Positions 33,071-44,456 of a stretch of DNA of 64,000 bases are shown here, piece after piece (the first letter of the stretch is position 1; each line of letters opens with the position of its first letter). The translations under genes were made by a program, and so were the position numbers. The DNA is from Metallyticus violacea (Eukaryota; Arthropoda; Insecta; Mantodea; Metallyticidae). The stretch covers positions 145,423,501-145,487,500 of the forward strand of contig CM060831.1 of NCBI GenBank assembly GCA_030762175.1, written 5' to 3'. The notes below the pieces were generated by a model. It saw only the letters and a program-made list of their open reading frames with translations, had not been told where the DNA came from and ran no database searches.

Positions 33071-34141
33071 TGAAACATTTTCAACCACAAATGAACGAAT
33101 TAAATAAAAAGCCAATGTTACCTGAAAGCCAGGCTATGACAGAGAGCGCAGAAGTCGCCACATAAGCATAAAGAAGGACTCCCTCTCCAATTCTGTAAGG
33201 CACTGAGCACATGGAGGGAGCCGAACGGCAGGTCGATAGAAAAAAACTATTTTTTAAATGAGAATGGCCTTCGTTTTTTGAGATAATTAAATCATCAGTC
33301 ATGGGAAGTTGCGATGGGAGCATAAAGAAAATACTGGGGTTGTGCCACAACATTTCAACTTGTACAAAAAAATCTAAGGGAGGAAAGAAAAGTGTCGGGG
33401 CAAATTAGTTGCCCCAATACACAACGAGCCATGTGTGTTCTCACCCCTTCAGTAGGGGGTGTTCTTGCCTGGAGGTTATGTGATCCAGATGTGTGGGAGG
33501 AGTCAAGGAGGGAAGAATTAGCGGCGTCCTTCAACAAACATCTCGTCATGTTCACGGGAGTTTCGTGCCTTTGCTTCAGCTAAAAGATACAGTCAGCATG
33601 TTTCCCGATTATCTGCATGGCTTCGGGTATGACCAGTGTTCCTTGTTGCTGGGTTACCTCTTTCACATTCAACTACATTAGCACAGGTCGTTTGAAGTAC
33701 AAGAGAAATAACCGTATACAATAAGGTTATTTCAGTTACTGGCTGCCTATGGAATTCCTGGGCGTAAAGCTACTACTTTTATTCAGTTTATGCGGAAAGC
33801 ATAAAATGACACTGTATTTAAAACTCATAATAATAAGCAGTAACCTGTTTTATAAGAGAAGACATTGAAAATGATGCCCCTCGTCGGCAATACATTGCCG
33901 ACTTCGCTTAGGGAATTCCTGTATTTCATCTAACTTTACTTCTGTAAGAACAAAGTGGTTCGAAACAGTTTATGGTCATAAGAGAAGCCGTCTCTCTAAC
34001 TTTTTAATGTGTTGGTGAATAGTTCCTGTATCTGGAACACGATTGCTAGAATATTTTCTTATGAATCTCTACAAGAATTCGCTCTCACATATGTACAGTA
34101 CATAAAAACCTATTCAAAACTATATTTATGTAGTGGCATAA
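33071..34141. other. Stretch without recognised features
   Basis: Overlapping short frames near 33390-33680 have no recognised domain; slightly more GC than the surroundings. Confidence 0.45.
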
Positions 34142-34355
34142 CTATTAAGGAATAATTAGCACTCATTTTACATACAATGAAAGCACCAACTAACACATGA
34201 ACACATAACCACTGGTGACAAAGCCCCCCCTACAACTGCCTACCTGCACTGCAAAACTAAGGATAACTGGCACCATTTTAATACACAATGAAAGCAACAA
34301 GTACAAGCAACCACTAGCTGACAAAGCCCACAAACAAGTAGCTACCAGCACATGC
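34142..34355. repeat. Imperfect tandem duplication, unit about 100-110 bases
   Basis: Unit 1 (about 34142-34254) and unit 2 (about 34255-34355) share, in order, CTAAGGATAA-like, CATTTTA.ATACA, CAATGAAAGCA.CAA, ACCACT.G.TGACAAAGCCC, and TACC.GCAC.TGCAA. Several indels separate the copies. No coding content recognised. Confidence 0.75.
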
Positions 34356-35480
34356 AATATACGGCCTTGACGGCGATTTCCCCCAGTATGCAATGACGGT
34401 CTGCATCCCATAACTCAAAAACCTCATTGTTTTTTTAAAAGTTAATCATTCCCTAGGATGGTAAAAATGATCTCTTAACGTAAAAGCTGAATACGAAAGA
34501 GCTCTCGAAGTTTTCCGTTTTCAAATTCCCTCCAAAAAAGAAAGGGGGGGGGGAAAGGCAGGGAAAATATCTGAAAGCAAATCAGTTTTATTTCGATAGC
34601 ACCTAAGAGACAAAGGGTCACAGAACAATAGCATTTGATGGAACGGTAGGTGTTCCATTTTCCGCTTTTCTGGTTTAAACTACATAAATATCTCATTACA
34701 AGCGGTGCAAATTTAATTTATTGGAAGGAGCCTGCAAAAGGAGACTGGGAAAAGACTTAAAGCAAACTGCTTTCTCCTTAGAGTGACAGAAGATTAAAGT
34801 GGTCCGGTTGTGGGCAAGAGAATGGCAAGAAGAGGATTAGAGGAGAAAATAAAGAAAAAGACGCTAGTAAAATGGCTTAACCAAACAGTGGTTATTTTCA
34901 TGCTGCTTTCAGGATGAAGAAATTGCCTGTCTCCGCCTTAAATATAAAAGAAAGTGCTGGTCTACTTGGGAGGTAAAAACTTTAGTAAGATGAGTTCGTT
35001 AATGATAAAAATGAGATTTTTATTCTCGGTTTACGACCAGAAAGGTTTGTCAGAGGAGATACTGGAATGTATTGGTTAGATACAGGACGCAAACTTGAAA
35101 GTTTATAGGGAATTAATAGTATTTGCTTATTGGGTTGTATATTAAAACATATTTTTCAATTATTTAATTTTCCGTAGCTCTTATCCAACCTACTCAGTCG
35201 TTCCAACCGTCCATTTTAATTTGGGTTGTCCTCTTTCTATTCTATTTAGTGAAATTCATTCCAATATTTTCTTTGGAAAGGTATTCTCAGTAAACCTTAT
35301 AAGATTATAACTAATTTTAAAAATGTAGTATTTAACTATGAACATTTTATTTTCTACCAAAGCTTCCCTTATTCTGTCTCCTCTAGAAATTCATACAATG
35401 CACTGCACAAAGTACATTTCAATTGAAAATAACTTTGATTTGGTTCTATTCCGTTGTCGCCGATCGATATTGCAGTATTC
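34356..35480. other. Stretch without recognised features
   Basis: AT-rich; contains a G9 run at 34544-34552. No coding or repeat similarity seen. Confidence 0.45.
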
Positions 35481-35489
35481 ATCTCTTTC

Positions 35490-35655
35490 TTTGGTAATGT
35501 CACGTGAGTGTGGTGACGTGACTTTCTTGTTTAATTTCATTGGTCAACACATGTTTTGTCTTCAGCGTACGAGAATTAATATTCTCGCACCTAGGACAGT
35601 GAAAACGATCTCTCCTTGGCCTGCCGTAGCGATAGGACGTAGGTAAGAAGTTCCC
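35490..35655 (+). promoter_or_regulatory. Possible promoter with E-box/CCAAT motifs and splice donor
   Basis: TCACGTGA (35502-35509) and GTGACGTGAC (35513-35522) are E-box/CRE-like, and ATTGGTC (35540-35546) is an inverted CCAAT box. About 95 bases on, GGACGTAGGTAAGAAG (from 35635) contains a strong consensus 5' splice site. This layout would fit a short non-coding first exon on the plus strand. There is no TATA box and no recognised downstream exon, so this is speculative. Confidence 0.25.
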
Positions 35656-37543
35656 AGGGAATGGGGCTTTTTCCTATTTTAGTGACCCAGATTTGTTGCA
35701 GGTTTAACAAAATTTATAATGTAAACTATAAACAGTTTTAATACTAACGTTCTCGAGAGAAATTTTGCCTTTTCGCTTTTGCAATTACTAATTTTGTAAC
35801 GTATTTGTGTCAGATAACGATTGGTATGTTACAATTATTTTATGTAGTTTTTGCATATTTTTAAATTGGGAGACAGATCTACGTCTCCCATTTTAAAGCA
35901 ATTTTGTGGCAGATGGGACTCTTTTAAAGAGCGTTTTGAAAGTTCAATTATAAACAGCTTTTGTTTATTGTTTTAATATTTCATAGATTATTTTATGTAC
36001 AAGTGGAATATATTTTATGTTTAGTGTAAATTTAATTTTTTACCGGGTTTATCTCAACACATGGTTTTGAAATAAGAACTTTCGATCATTAATTGTTAAA
36101 ATAAAATGGGTTAAACTAATTATTTTTTTCGCTTAAATATTGCTAAAGGCCTTATCTTCCTTTAACAAACTACACACGCACACACATTTCCAAGGATCCT
36201 CTAGGGCTTTAAGTTTTTACTTTAGTAAGGTAAGTAACAGTAGAACGCGATTAGACAAATAAGTAATAAATATCACCAAAATGCCCCCAAATAATACGCT
36301 TCAAATATTAGTTACAGCGTGGTTACAAAATAATAAATAAAATTTCCTTCCCCTACACCAGAATGATTGCAAAAGAGATAAAGAGATACGTCACAGATCT
36401 TCATTTTAAATTCGCTATATGCGCTTAGTAAATTATTGTAATTTTCATATTTGCGTTTCAATCATATATTATTTTTATCATATTTTTAATCATTTTTCAA
36501 AAGATTTTTCCCATTTCCACCACTATCAATATGGAATTGTGGGATGTACCCCCAGCCTGGCGAGAAGTGTAGTAGACTTCTGAGGTTGGGATAACTGGAA
36601 GGCGCAAGTACAATATGCTAAGGTTAGCAACCGGAGGGATATCTGATAATTTAGCCGAAGAGTTCAGGTGACTTTGTGACCTATGCCTCCCAGGATTAAT
36701 CTTAAGGAGGCATCGAAGTGAAAAAAGCATTTAATAATAATAATTTGTTCTTTTCTCTCTTAAAAAATTCCCTGTAGAAACATAAGAGCGTTCTGCATAG
36801 AAATCTCTATGTAATGCATCACAAATTGAAACCTTACAGAGTGCAACCGCTTGACGACGTGATGTGTATTTTGCAGAATATTGCTTGCACACAGTTAATA
36901 ATTTTTTTATGGAGAGGCTTGCTTTCATATATTTTTTCAGTGTTATCTGCAAAACTATGAGCACTATAAAGCAGAAAACCCGCGATTTATTCCCGAAGTT
37001 TCCTTGCATGATGCGGTGTGCTGTAACTTCAGGTAAATAAAAGCTATTTTTTCCAGTATACTGAGCATTCGTTTCGCACGCAAACACTCGTATAATTCTT
37101 TTAACATTATGCTATAATAGGAGACAGCCTGAATATTTTGTACAAGATTCTGCCATAGCCAACATTGCCCTGGTTCTTTTGCGGCTTTCGTGACATTCGT
37201 TCTAGAAAATTATGGCCCTCGTGTTCCCAAGAGTTGCGAGTATTTGGAGAACCCTACAAAATATAATTTACTGAAATAATTCGCGTTATAGACGAAATGG
37301 AAAACAACACATGAACAGAAATTTTGCCAGCCCAGTTTGGAATGTTTCTTTGTGTCTCATTTCATGTAACTATTTATTTAAATTGACGTCACGTTTGTAG
37401 AAACACAAGCTCAATTAGAAGTCAATTAGTATTTAATTACTTGCTATTTATAACATTTTATGAGTTTATTTAAGTGCAGTTTTCATATTAACATATTTCA
37501 ACTTATACAGTACATATATTATTGCTTGTTTGACTTCCTTAAC

Positions 37544-37544
<1 letters not shown>
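35656..37544. other. AT-rich stretch, nothing recognised
   Basis: The 77-codon minus frame 36497-36730 and 118-codon minus frame 36731-37087 show no recognised domains. Confidence 0.45.
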
Positions 37545-37600
<56 letters not shown>

Positions 37601-37603
37601 TAA

Positions 37604-37645
<42 letters not shown>
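37545..37645. repeat. (ATA)n microsatellite, compound
   Basis: About 33 ATA/AAT triplets interrupted once by TTAA; produces poly-Ile frames that are not genes. Confidence 0.97.
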
Positions 37646-37994
37646 TTGTAATAAAAGAGGGTTGAAGCTCATTTTTTATTTCTCTTAAAGGTTGTTAAAT
37701 GTCCTTATCTCCAATTTTAAGGATCTAGACACATACTTCCACAGATCTTCTGGGGACTTAATATTCTTTTACCAAGACGTTCACATTTAACTTAAGAGTT
37801 AAGTTACAAATAGCACAATTGGCTACACTGTGGTGTTTCAAATCATACGTAAAAGCACCTTACATACATAACGAAGTTATAAATATCTGGTTATTAAAGT
37901 AATAAATAAACTAATATAAAGGTATCATGTGCCAAGTGAGAGCGGTAAGAGAAGCAAGGATCTTCAGCTTACCCTTACATTTGAATCTGTGAAA
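37646..37994. other. AT-rich spacer
   Basis: Nothing recognised. Confidence 0.5.
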
Positions 37995-38300
37995 GCCTCC
38001 GCCCTCTCTATGGAGCGTCAGCCTGAGATCGGGCATGGCCTGCCGCAGCGACCTCTGCTTTCTCTACTTTCGTCTTGCGACTTCATTGATAGAGGGCAGC
38101 ATTGCAGTGGAGTAGGTGTCGGTTGCCTATCACGCGAAGAGCCAAAAATACCAGCATGCAGTTCCCCAACGGGGTCCGTCACGAAGCTTGGAGGACCCCG
38201 TTCTAGACCTCCCTAATTTTGAAACATTCCTAAACAGATCTGGGAATAGAACCCGGCATCTCCCGGCCAGAAGTCAGAAACACTAACCAAGTAGCCGGTT
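37995..38300 (-). mobile_element. SINE family D, copy 1 (tRNA-derived)
   Basis: The minus-strand sense head CTACTTGGTTAGTGTTTCTG and box B GCCGGGTTCTATTCCC are followed by a body (GTTTAGGAATGTTTCAAAAT, TTAGGGAGGTCTAG, CTATCAATGAAGTCGCAAGA). The body is shared with 42900-43206. A 9-base duplication TCTGTGAAA (37986-37994 and 38301-38309) flanks it. The 95-codon plus-strand frame across it is a by-product. Confidence 0.85.
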
Positions 38301-38332
38301 TCTGTGAAATCCACATGTACCTTTGGGGAAAA

Positions 38333-38334
38333 AA

Positions 38335-38370
<36 letters not shown>

Positions 38371-38374
38371 AAAG
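38333..38374. repeat. (AAAG)n microsatellite
   Basis: About ten AAAG/GAAA units. Confidence 0.95.
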
Positions 38375-38473
38375 AATCATCTCTTGGATGCAAAATTCTT
38401 CTAAGTCTTACTCGTTACAGCGCGCGGTTCACAAGGTAACCAGCAAATCAGCGTAGCCACTGCAGCAGTTGTG

Positions 38474-38553
38474 TTATATGGCATGCACTAAAGACGCTGA
38501 CTAGTGTGTATGTATTCCATTAGCTCTGTGACAGAGTGTGCAGTAATGTAGTT
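38474..38553. repeat. Repeat family C, copy 2 (partial)
   Basis: About 80 bases match the reverse complement of 26720-26802: TATATGGCA.GCACTAAAGACG, CTGACTAGTGTGT, TAGCTCTGTGACAGAGTGTG, CAGTAATG. Similarity ends abruptly at about 38553. Confidence 0.75.
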
Positions 38554-39008
38554 AATTCGCCTTCCGGCATGAAGCACTTTTTTTTAATAAACCTTTGTAA
38601 AAGATTAAGAAAAATTAGTTTCATAATTTTTTTCCATGCAGCAAGCTTTAACGTTTACATATTATATTTCCTTCAGAATTTGTTCTATCTAAATGCAATA
38701 TGCTACACACGCATTTCCTGCAGGAAGGACAAAAGTTGGCTTAAGCGCACAAATTCAAGAAGCTTAAATGCTGTAGTCTCAAAAAGCTGTGTCCCGAAGA
38801 TTGAGGGCAGTTATACAGTTGTGTTTATTTGTGTATGCTTTCACTTTAGAAGATAAATTATTCTGTTCCTGTATTTATTTCGTTATTTGTGAAGAATATA
38901 TAAGTTTGTGATTACGTTTTCACGTATGCATAGGCAATGTCATAATGATCTGTTAAGGCAACGTGAAGTTCTACATATACACTTATAAAATCAATAATAA
39001 AACAAAAG
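38554..39008. other. AT-rich spacer
   Basis: The 106-codon frame 38536-38856 has no recognised domain. Confidence 0.45.
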
Positions 39009-39083
39009 GCTGTGCGTTATTTGAACCCAGGAATTTACACAGAAGGCAGTGCCTTCTAAACCGCTCTGCCACCGCTACTCAAC
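39009..39083 (-). repeat. Repeat family C, copy 3 (tRNA Leu/Ser-like head)
   Basis: The minus strand reads GAGTAGCGGTGGCAGAGCGG then TTTAGAAGGCAC as box A region and CCTGGGTTCAAATAACG as box B, spaced as in a long-variable-arm tRNA. Its first 35 bases match 26641-26675 on the plus strand. Probably a SINE head or tRNA pseudogene. Confidence 0.6.
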
Positions 39084-39310
39084 CTTAACGTTGTTTCCAG
39101 ATGCTTATGATGACCATTACGTTAACAAGCAAAGCGACCACTGCAGTTTGCACTCGTGGCATATGCGTTGTGAATACAGCGCTTACGAGCGTCCCCGAAA
39201 TTCTCCCGATCAACACGACAGCTGACGATGCAGGCTGCAGAGTCGAACGGTAGGAAAGACTGCCGACTGTTACGATTTTAGTAGTACCTATTACTTTACG
39301 CGAAGCCTGA

Positions 39311-39384
39311 AGTTCTGTTAGCTCAGTAGGTTAGAGGGTAGTACTAATGATATAAACGTTGCGAATTCGATTCACCATGAATAA
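39311..39384 (+). repeat. tRNA-Ile(AAT)-like pseudogene or SINE head
   Basis: GTTAGCTCAGTAGGTTAGAG is an almost canonical D-arm/box A. CTAATGA places AAT at the anticodon position as in tRNA-Ile. GCGAATTCGATTCACC is a decayed T-arm/box B. The acceptor arms do not pair, and a T8 run follows at about 39386. Not a functional tRNA. Confidence 0.65.
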
Positions 39385-40504
39385 GTTTTTTTTCCCCCTT
39401 AGTTGTAATCTTTTTTCCTGTAACAATATTTTTGTTTAATTTTCATAATTTTCCCCTGCTATTTTTAATCCTATAAATGTTACTTTTTCATACGTTGGGT
39501 TAGGATAAAAAATAATATTACTCTTAAATAACAATTTCTAACTTTTTTTTTATATCTTCAAGGTTTTTCTGTACTATTCATATTACTTTTTCTGTTAATA
39601 AAAATTAATAGAATATAAAAAAGTTATATTACTTAATAATAACAGCGCTGCCATACGAATCGAAGGTATCTCGCACGGTAGCGGTCGGCTTTCTTCGTTA
39701 CGGTTCGGGTCGCAGCACGCGTTGCGTTCTCCGTGTAAGGTATACGCAGAACCTAGTGACGACTTTTCTTTTTTGGTCAAAGGGTTTACATATGGAATTA
39801 AAACTTATTCCTTATAGTGCGGTTAAGTGGAAACCTGGTGCAAACGTACTCGAATGCCTCTTAGGGATAGAATTTGTATTAACATAACCTTCAGATGAGA
39901 GTTTATGGCCGCACAGTTTTACAGCTTCTGCACAGAACCTGACTCTGATTTGGAGCCTTAGCCAACACGGCTAAAAATATAAAACGCTTTATTTAATATT
40001 CCAATTCCATATCAGCAAAATACGACGATTAGAGACGCACACGGATGTTATGCTGATCAAGCAAATCCAGTCGACACCCTCCTGTTACTGTCTGTAGGGG
40101 ACCAGCCCCTTGCCCTTTGTCTCAATTTCCACCCTAACCGGCATCCTCTTAAGAGATTCATAACTAATAGGGACACTTGTGAAGCAATTAATCAATACGA
40201 GTCCCGAGGCCATCTGACGTTGTGCGGCGAACGTCAAGATTGGGTTGATGGCTGTTTTTCCTTATGCGCCACGTGATCTTCGCTTGTTCCAAAGAAACAA
40301 GCGCGTTGCTAAGAAACATTCCTCTCTTTTCTTAAAACGTATGACAGTATTACCGAAATTAAAAAATTATTTATCTAAAGTTTAAATACTCTTTCAAAAA
40401 ATTTATTTATATAAAGTTACGAATGATGTGACTACATATATAAAGCAAGATATCCGTATATATTATGCACAAAATCTTACATTCTTTTACCTATATGAAT
40501 AAAA
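39385..40504. other. Stretch without recognised features
   Basis: 39640-39770 is locally CpG-rich and contains box B-like GGTTCGGGTCGC. Otherwise no coding or repeat similarity. Confidence 0.4.
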
Positions 40505-41061
40505 TTTGTTATATACAGGACGTTTCAAATTTATCAGCACAAATTCATGCACAGAATAGAAAACACCAAAAGAGACTTGTTTTGGATAGAAATGCATATC
40601 AACTGAAGTCAACTGTTGATACCAGGAGTTGTTAATGGGGGTGTATAAAAAGATAAGAGCAGCTGTGTGCTCGAAGATGAGACCATTAGCATCAATATAT
40701 GCATTGTGATGGATTGAATCAGACTGTAGTTCCGAAGGAGGAAATTTTGGCACTTGAGTCTTGCTTAAGGAATTATTGTTTGTGCCTACGCCTCCAAAGA
40801 GGGGTTTTCCAGGAGGAAGGGATGATGCAGGGAGACACCGGGCGACTAGGATCCACGGTCGGTATGGCAGGGACGCACACGGAGTTACTGACAGTATTCC
40901 CAGATAAAACCGGCATAGCCCCCCACCCTCAAGAATTCGACCCTTTCAGAAGGGTCGCTTCCATTCCAAACTCCAGCGTAAGCCTCCGTCACAAAAGCAA
41001 CGGAATGTTTGCTCAAGGACATGGAGAAGGCATGGAAAAAAAAAAAAAAAAAAAAAAAAAA
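40505..41061 (+). repeat. Unidentified unit ending in a 26-base poly-A tail
   Basis: TATACAGGACGTTTCAAA at about 40509 resembles a terminal motif of DUF4817-type transposons. From about 40700 the sequence becomes GC-richer with an open frame (40699-41076) of no recognised family, and it ends in A26 at 41036-41061. The tail suggests a retroposed transcript or LINE/SINE 3' region. No target duplication was established. Confidence 0.4.
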
Positions 41062-41063
41062 GG

Positions 41064-41150
41064 TCTGGATGACTAGCTCAGCGAGAATTGAACCCAGGAC
41101 CTCCAGAAAGCCAATCCCAAGTATTTTAGCCTGGGCCAACCTTCTTGGTT
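41064..41150 (-). repeat. tRNA-like sequence next to the poly-A tail
   Basis: The minus strand reads GAAGGTTGGCCCAGGC as a possible box A and GGTCCTGGGTTCAATTCTCG as a clear box B, then CATCCAGACC and the T26 complement of the poly-A. Possibly a SINE head running towards lower coordinates. Confidence 0.5.
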
Positions 41151-41654
41151 TCTCTAAAGTGTAATAAAGTCTGACAAACTGTTTTACTGAAATGTTCGTA
41201 TATAAACTGATATAGTATAATATTTAGGGAAAATAAACCAACCAACCCAAATTTCTAACACATACAAAATTTAAGTCTGCTGGCATGATCATCTACTTAT
41301 TGCTTCTGTATTGAGATTTGTGTTGTTTTAATTTAATTTTTCTAGCTATTCTTGCTAAGTTCTTGATTATTTATTTCTTTTATAGCAAATGCCTGAGAGA
41401 CTTCTATGGAGTGGGTTCTAATCTCGCGCCTCTCCCATCTAAGTTTCCTCTGTGAGAACATGACGTACTTTAATTAAATTAAAACTTTACAGAACAATGA
41501 CATTCTTGACTGTATTATACTACAATGACATAAGGTTTTAAGCACGAAAGCACAGTAAAAGCAGTAGATATTAATATTTTAATATCATGATAAGAATAAG
41601 TACAAAAGATAGAATGATGAGATCAAAGAACGATTTTAAATAGAAAATACGGAA
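41151..41654. other. AT-rich spacer
   Basis: Nothing recognised. Confidence 0.5.
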
Positions 41655-41852
41655 TGAACAATCCTTCACGCAACCGCTTAGAGGGTGTGGCCGGCGGGTG
41701 AGGCTGGCTGCTGTGTCAGCGATGTGCTACTTGCGTAAGATTTCAACTCACACTGAAGCCTCGTGCAGCGGAGGAGAAATATACTACCCCCCTCCGCCGA
41801 CATAGCGCTTGCTGGTCGATACCGTGGTTGCGTCAAGCATTGCTCATCCTTT
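41655..41852 (-). mobile_element. MITE-like GC-rich inverted-repeat element, copy 2
   Basis: ATGAACAATCCTTCACGCAA at the left and, in reverse complement, ATGAGCAATGCTTGACGCAA at the right match at about 18 of 20 positions. The interior aligns with copy 1 at 23239-23392 in reverse orientation. Copy 2 keeps extra sequence (about 45 bases) that copy 1 lacks. No ORF of interest. Confidence 0.78.
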
Positions 41853-42899
41853 ATTATAAATAATACAATGCGAATAAAAAATAGGTATTTAGATCACGTA
41901 CACAAAATGAATAAGAATAGAATATCTAAAACAGAAATACTTTAGAAAAAAAAACAAAAAAAAAACATAGTCACCTAAAAATAATTGTAGGGCCAATAAT
42001 TGTAAGGAAGCATAAGTTTAATTCTATATTTATAAGAATAATGAAAATTTTGATATAACTCATCCTCTAATTTCATCCCATTTATTCTTAAAAATAAAAA
42101 ATTCTGTTTCAAGCGTTCGAATAGAAATTGATCCCCTAAAGGAGTGAAGAGTCCTTCACTTCCGATAAAACATGATGCCTTAAGGTTTTTTCGGTACACG
42201 GAACAGAATTAATGTTTTGTATTCTTCTTCTCACTTGACACTACAATCCGGGGTAGGCCTTAGCCAGCGAACCACAACTGTGGGGCAAACACAGCTTCGT
42301 GCCAATTGTAATAGAAAGAACACAAACTAACACTTTCTTAAGTTTTATTTAATATATGAAGGATTTATGTAATATTATTTTTGTAGATGGATTTAATTGT
42401 AATCTTTTTGAAGATAGCGGTGATATTTGGGAATATAAATAATTTGTTAATGTAATTGGATGGTTTGGATTGTTGTTTATAAGGAGGTGATCGAATTTTA
42501 TAAATGGATTGGTATCTCAGGGATGATTGGTTGAACCTCCATTCATTACCGCAGTCTTGTAATGTTAATCCTCGGCTACAAACTCAGTTTATTAGCTGAA
42601 CGTTCGGTAATGCCAACAAGAGAACACCTGTTTCCTTGGAATCGCGATTAGTTTCATTATCCGACCGCTTTCAAGGTTACTTTTAGACCTGAATCTCATA
42701 AAAGGAAACCGTCTCAGTATAGAAGGCTACAATGCTTGCTATTTCTCTTTCATTTGTATTTTGCCTTCTTTCTTATTCCTGTAACAACATGTGTAAACCA
42801 TATATCATGATCATTTTGGTGAGCATATTATGTATAAATATTATTTCCAAGCGGGTCTGGGATCGATGCTAGACAACAATTGTCTCAAGATTGTTAAAA
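41853..42899. other. AT-rich stretch, nothing recognised
   Basis: No coding or repeat similarity seen. Confidence 0.5.
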
Positions 42900-43206
42900 T
42901 GATACAAGCTCTATAGACCTCAGCATTCTATGCCTCCGTCTTATGACTTCATTGATAGAGGGCAGTATTGCATGGGAGGGGGGGGGGGAGTAGGTGATCA
43001 ATATGCCAGCATTCCGCCGGGTGCCTATCTCGCGGCTCTCTTGATCGAAGAACGCCACCTCTCTCTCCATCAGCAGCTTCCCGATTATCCTCACGAGGTT
43101 GGGTTTCATACCTCCCTAACTTTGAAAAATTCCTAAGTAGGTACCGGGAGTCGAACTCGGGCCTCCCGACCAGTATTTAGCAACGCTAACCACTAGATCA
43201 AGGTGG
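42900..43206 (-). mobile_element. SINE family D, copy 2 (tRNA-derived)
   Basis: Minus-strand head ACCTTGATCTAGTGGTTAGC (box A) and CCCGAGTTCGACTCCCGG (box B) are intact and well spaced. The body shares AGGAATTTTTCAAAGTTAGG, AGGTATGAAACCC and CTATCAATGAAGTC with copy 1. A G10 run lies inside at about 42978-42988. Confidence 0.85.
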
Positions 43207-43491
43207 TGGTGTATTGCTTTGTATTTAAATTTTGGGAAATAAACTCTCTCCCCTAATTTCATTTTCTTCTCATGAAAAATAAAATTATATTTCGATGTTC
43301 AGTTAAATTAAAACTACGGGGAAATCTTGATAGTATGACATTTTCTCTGCTATCCCCATTTTCATTTGTTGAGGGAGTGAGAAGATTGCGAAAATGAATG
43401 GAAATTCAATTCTTTTTGACACTTAGTGATGCTTTAGAGATTTTTAATATTCATTAATTTCTTTATTTTTGTTACTAGAAGCAATAAAGGG

Positions 43492-43783
43492 TTGGTTGAC
43501 TTATTTATGGACGCTCTTTAACATCGAAGGTCATCAGCGTCCCATTCAACTCAGGGCGTGAAACGGCCGACAAATTTTGCTCAGAGGCCTCTCTTTCAGG
43601 CCTGAGGTTCTTTTTCGTGCTGTAAATGTACGACACGGGACCCAAGGCTTTACTTCCCTTCCGAAGGAAGCCATGCTTAGGATTTTTACGCCCGAAAAAA
43701 TCCATCGGTCCTGGCCGGGTTCGAACCCGCGATCTTGGGTTTAGGTGGTAAGTATCGTAACCACTACACCACCAGGACCGACA
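43492..43783 (-). mobile_element. SINE family A, copy 7
   Basis: Full-length minus-orientation copy with intact boxes, flanked by an 11-base duplication with one mismatch, GCAATAAAGGG (43481-43491) and GCATTAAAGGG (43784-43794). One of the least diverged copies. Confidence 0.95.
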
Positions 43784-43794
43784 GCATTAAAGGG

Positions 43795-44456
43795 GTACAA
43801 TCGAATGCGCTGAAGATATTGTGAACTTTTTTTATTTATTTTTTTTTATTTTTACAATTACGAAACACCTTATTTAATTGTTGCACTATCTATAACAATT
43901 TATCTGAAAAACAGAATAATGCTAATGTATGTTATTAGGTGAAATATCTGTCATGCAATGGCGATACTTGAAGTATATATAATGTGTAAATTAAAAAAAA
44001 AAAAAAAAAAAAAAGATATTCTACTTGAGTTTTGAGTTTTAATAGCTGCCATCCCTTACAAAGCCATTGAGCTTCTTTTGTTCAAATTTCCGCTACAGTT
44101 TCAAAGCTATTGAAAAAAACCAGATGACCCATTTTCTTTGTATGAATCTACTGGTTTCAAAAGGAACAATCTCTGAGTAGCAAATGTAGGAGACAGAGCA
44201 AGGATGAATAACTCTCTCAGAAGTTGGAAGTTGTAAAGTTTCGTGTACTCCTGTGTCATGTACGGAAATATTATGTGTAGAAAATGATAGATTTGTAAGG
44301 GTCCTTACGGCTCACTCTACTAAAATAAAAACATGAGATAATATGTATATATGTCGCAAACTTAATTATCATACTGCAGATATCGTATATGTACAATACG
44401 GCATTATGTTAGCATAGGGCTTGTATATCGACAAAAGAAAAAGCATTTGAAAACCA
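43795..44456. other. AT-rich spacer with poly-A at 43992-44014
   Basis: Apart from the A run, nothing recognised. Confidence 0.5.

Noticed and set aside
36497..37087. Two consecutive minus-strand ORFs (77 and 118 codons)
   Set aside because: No recognised domain or repeat relation; likely chance.
37929..38216. 95-codon ORF
   Set aside because: Lies across SINE family D copy 1; the frame is not preserved in copy 2.
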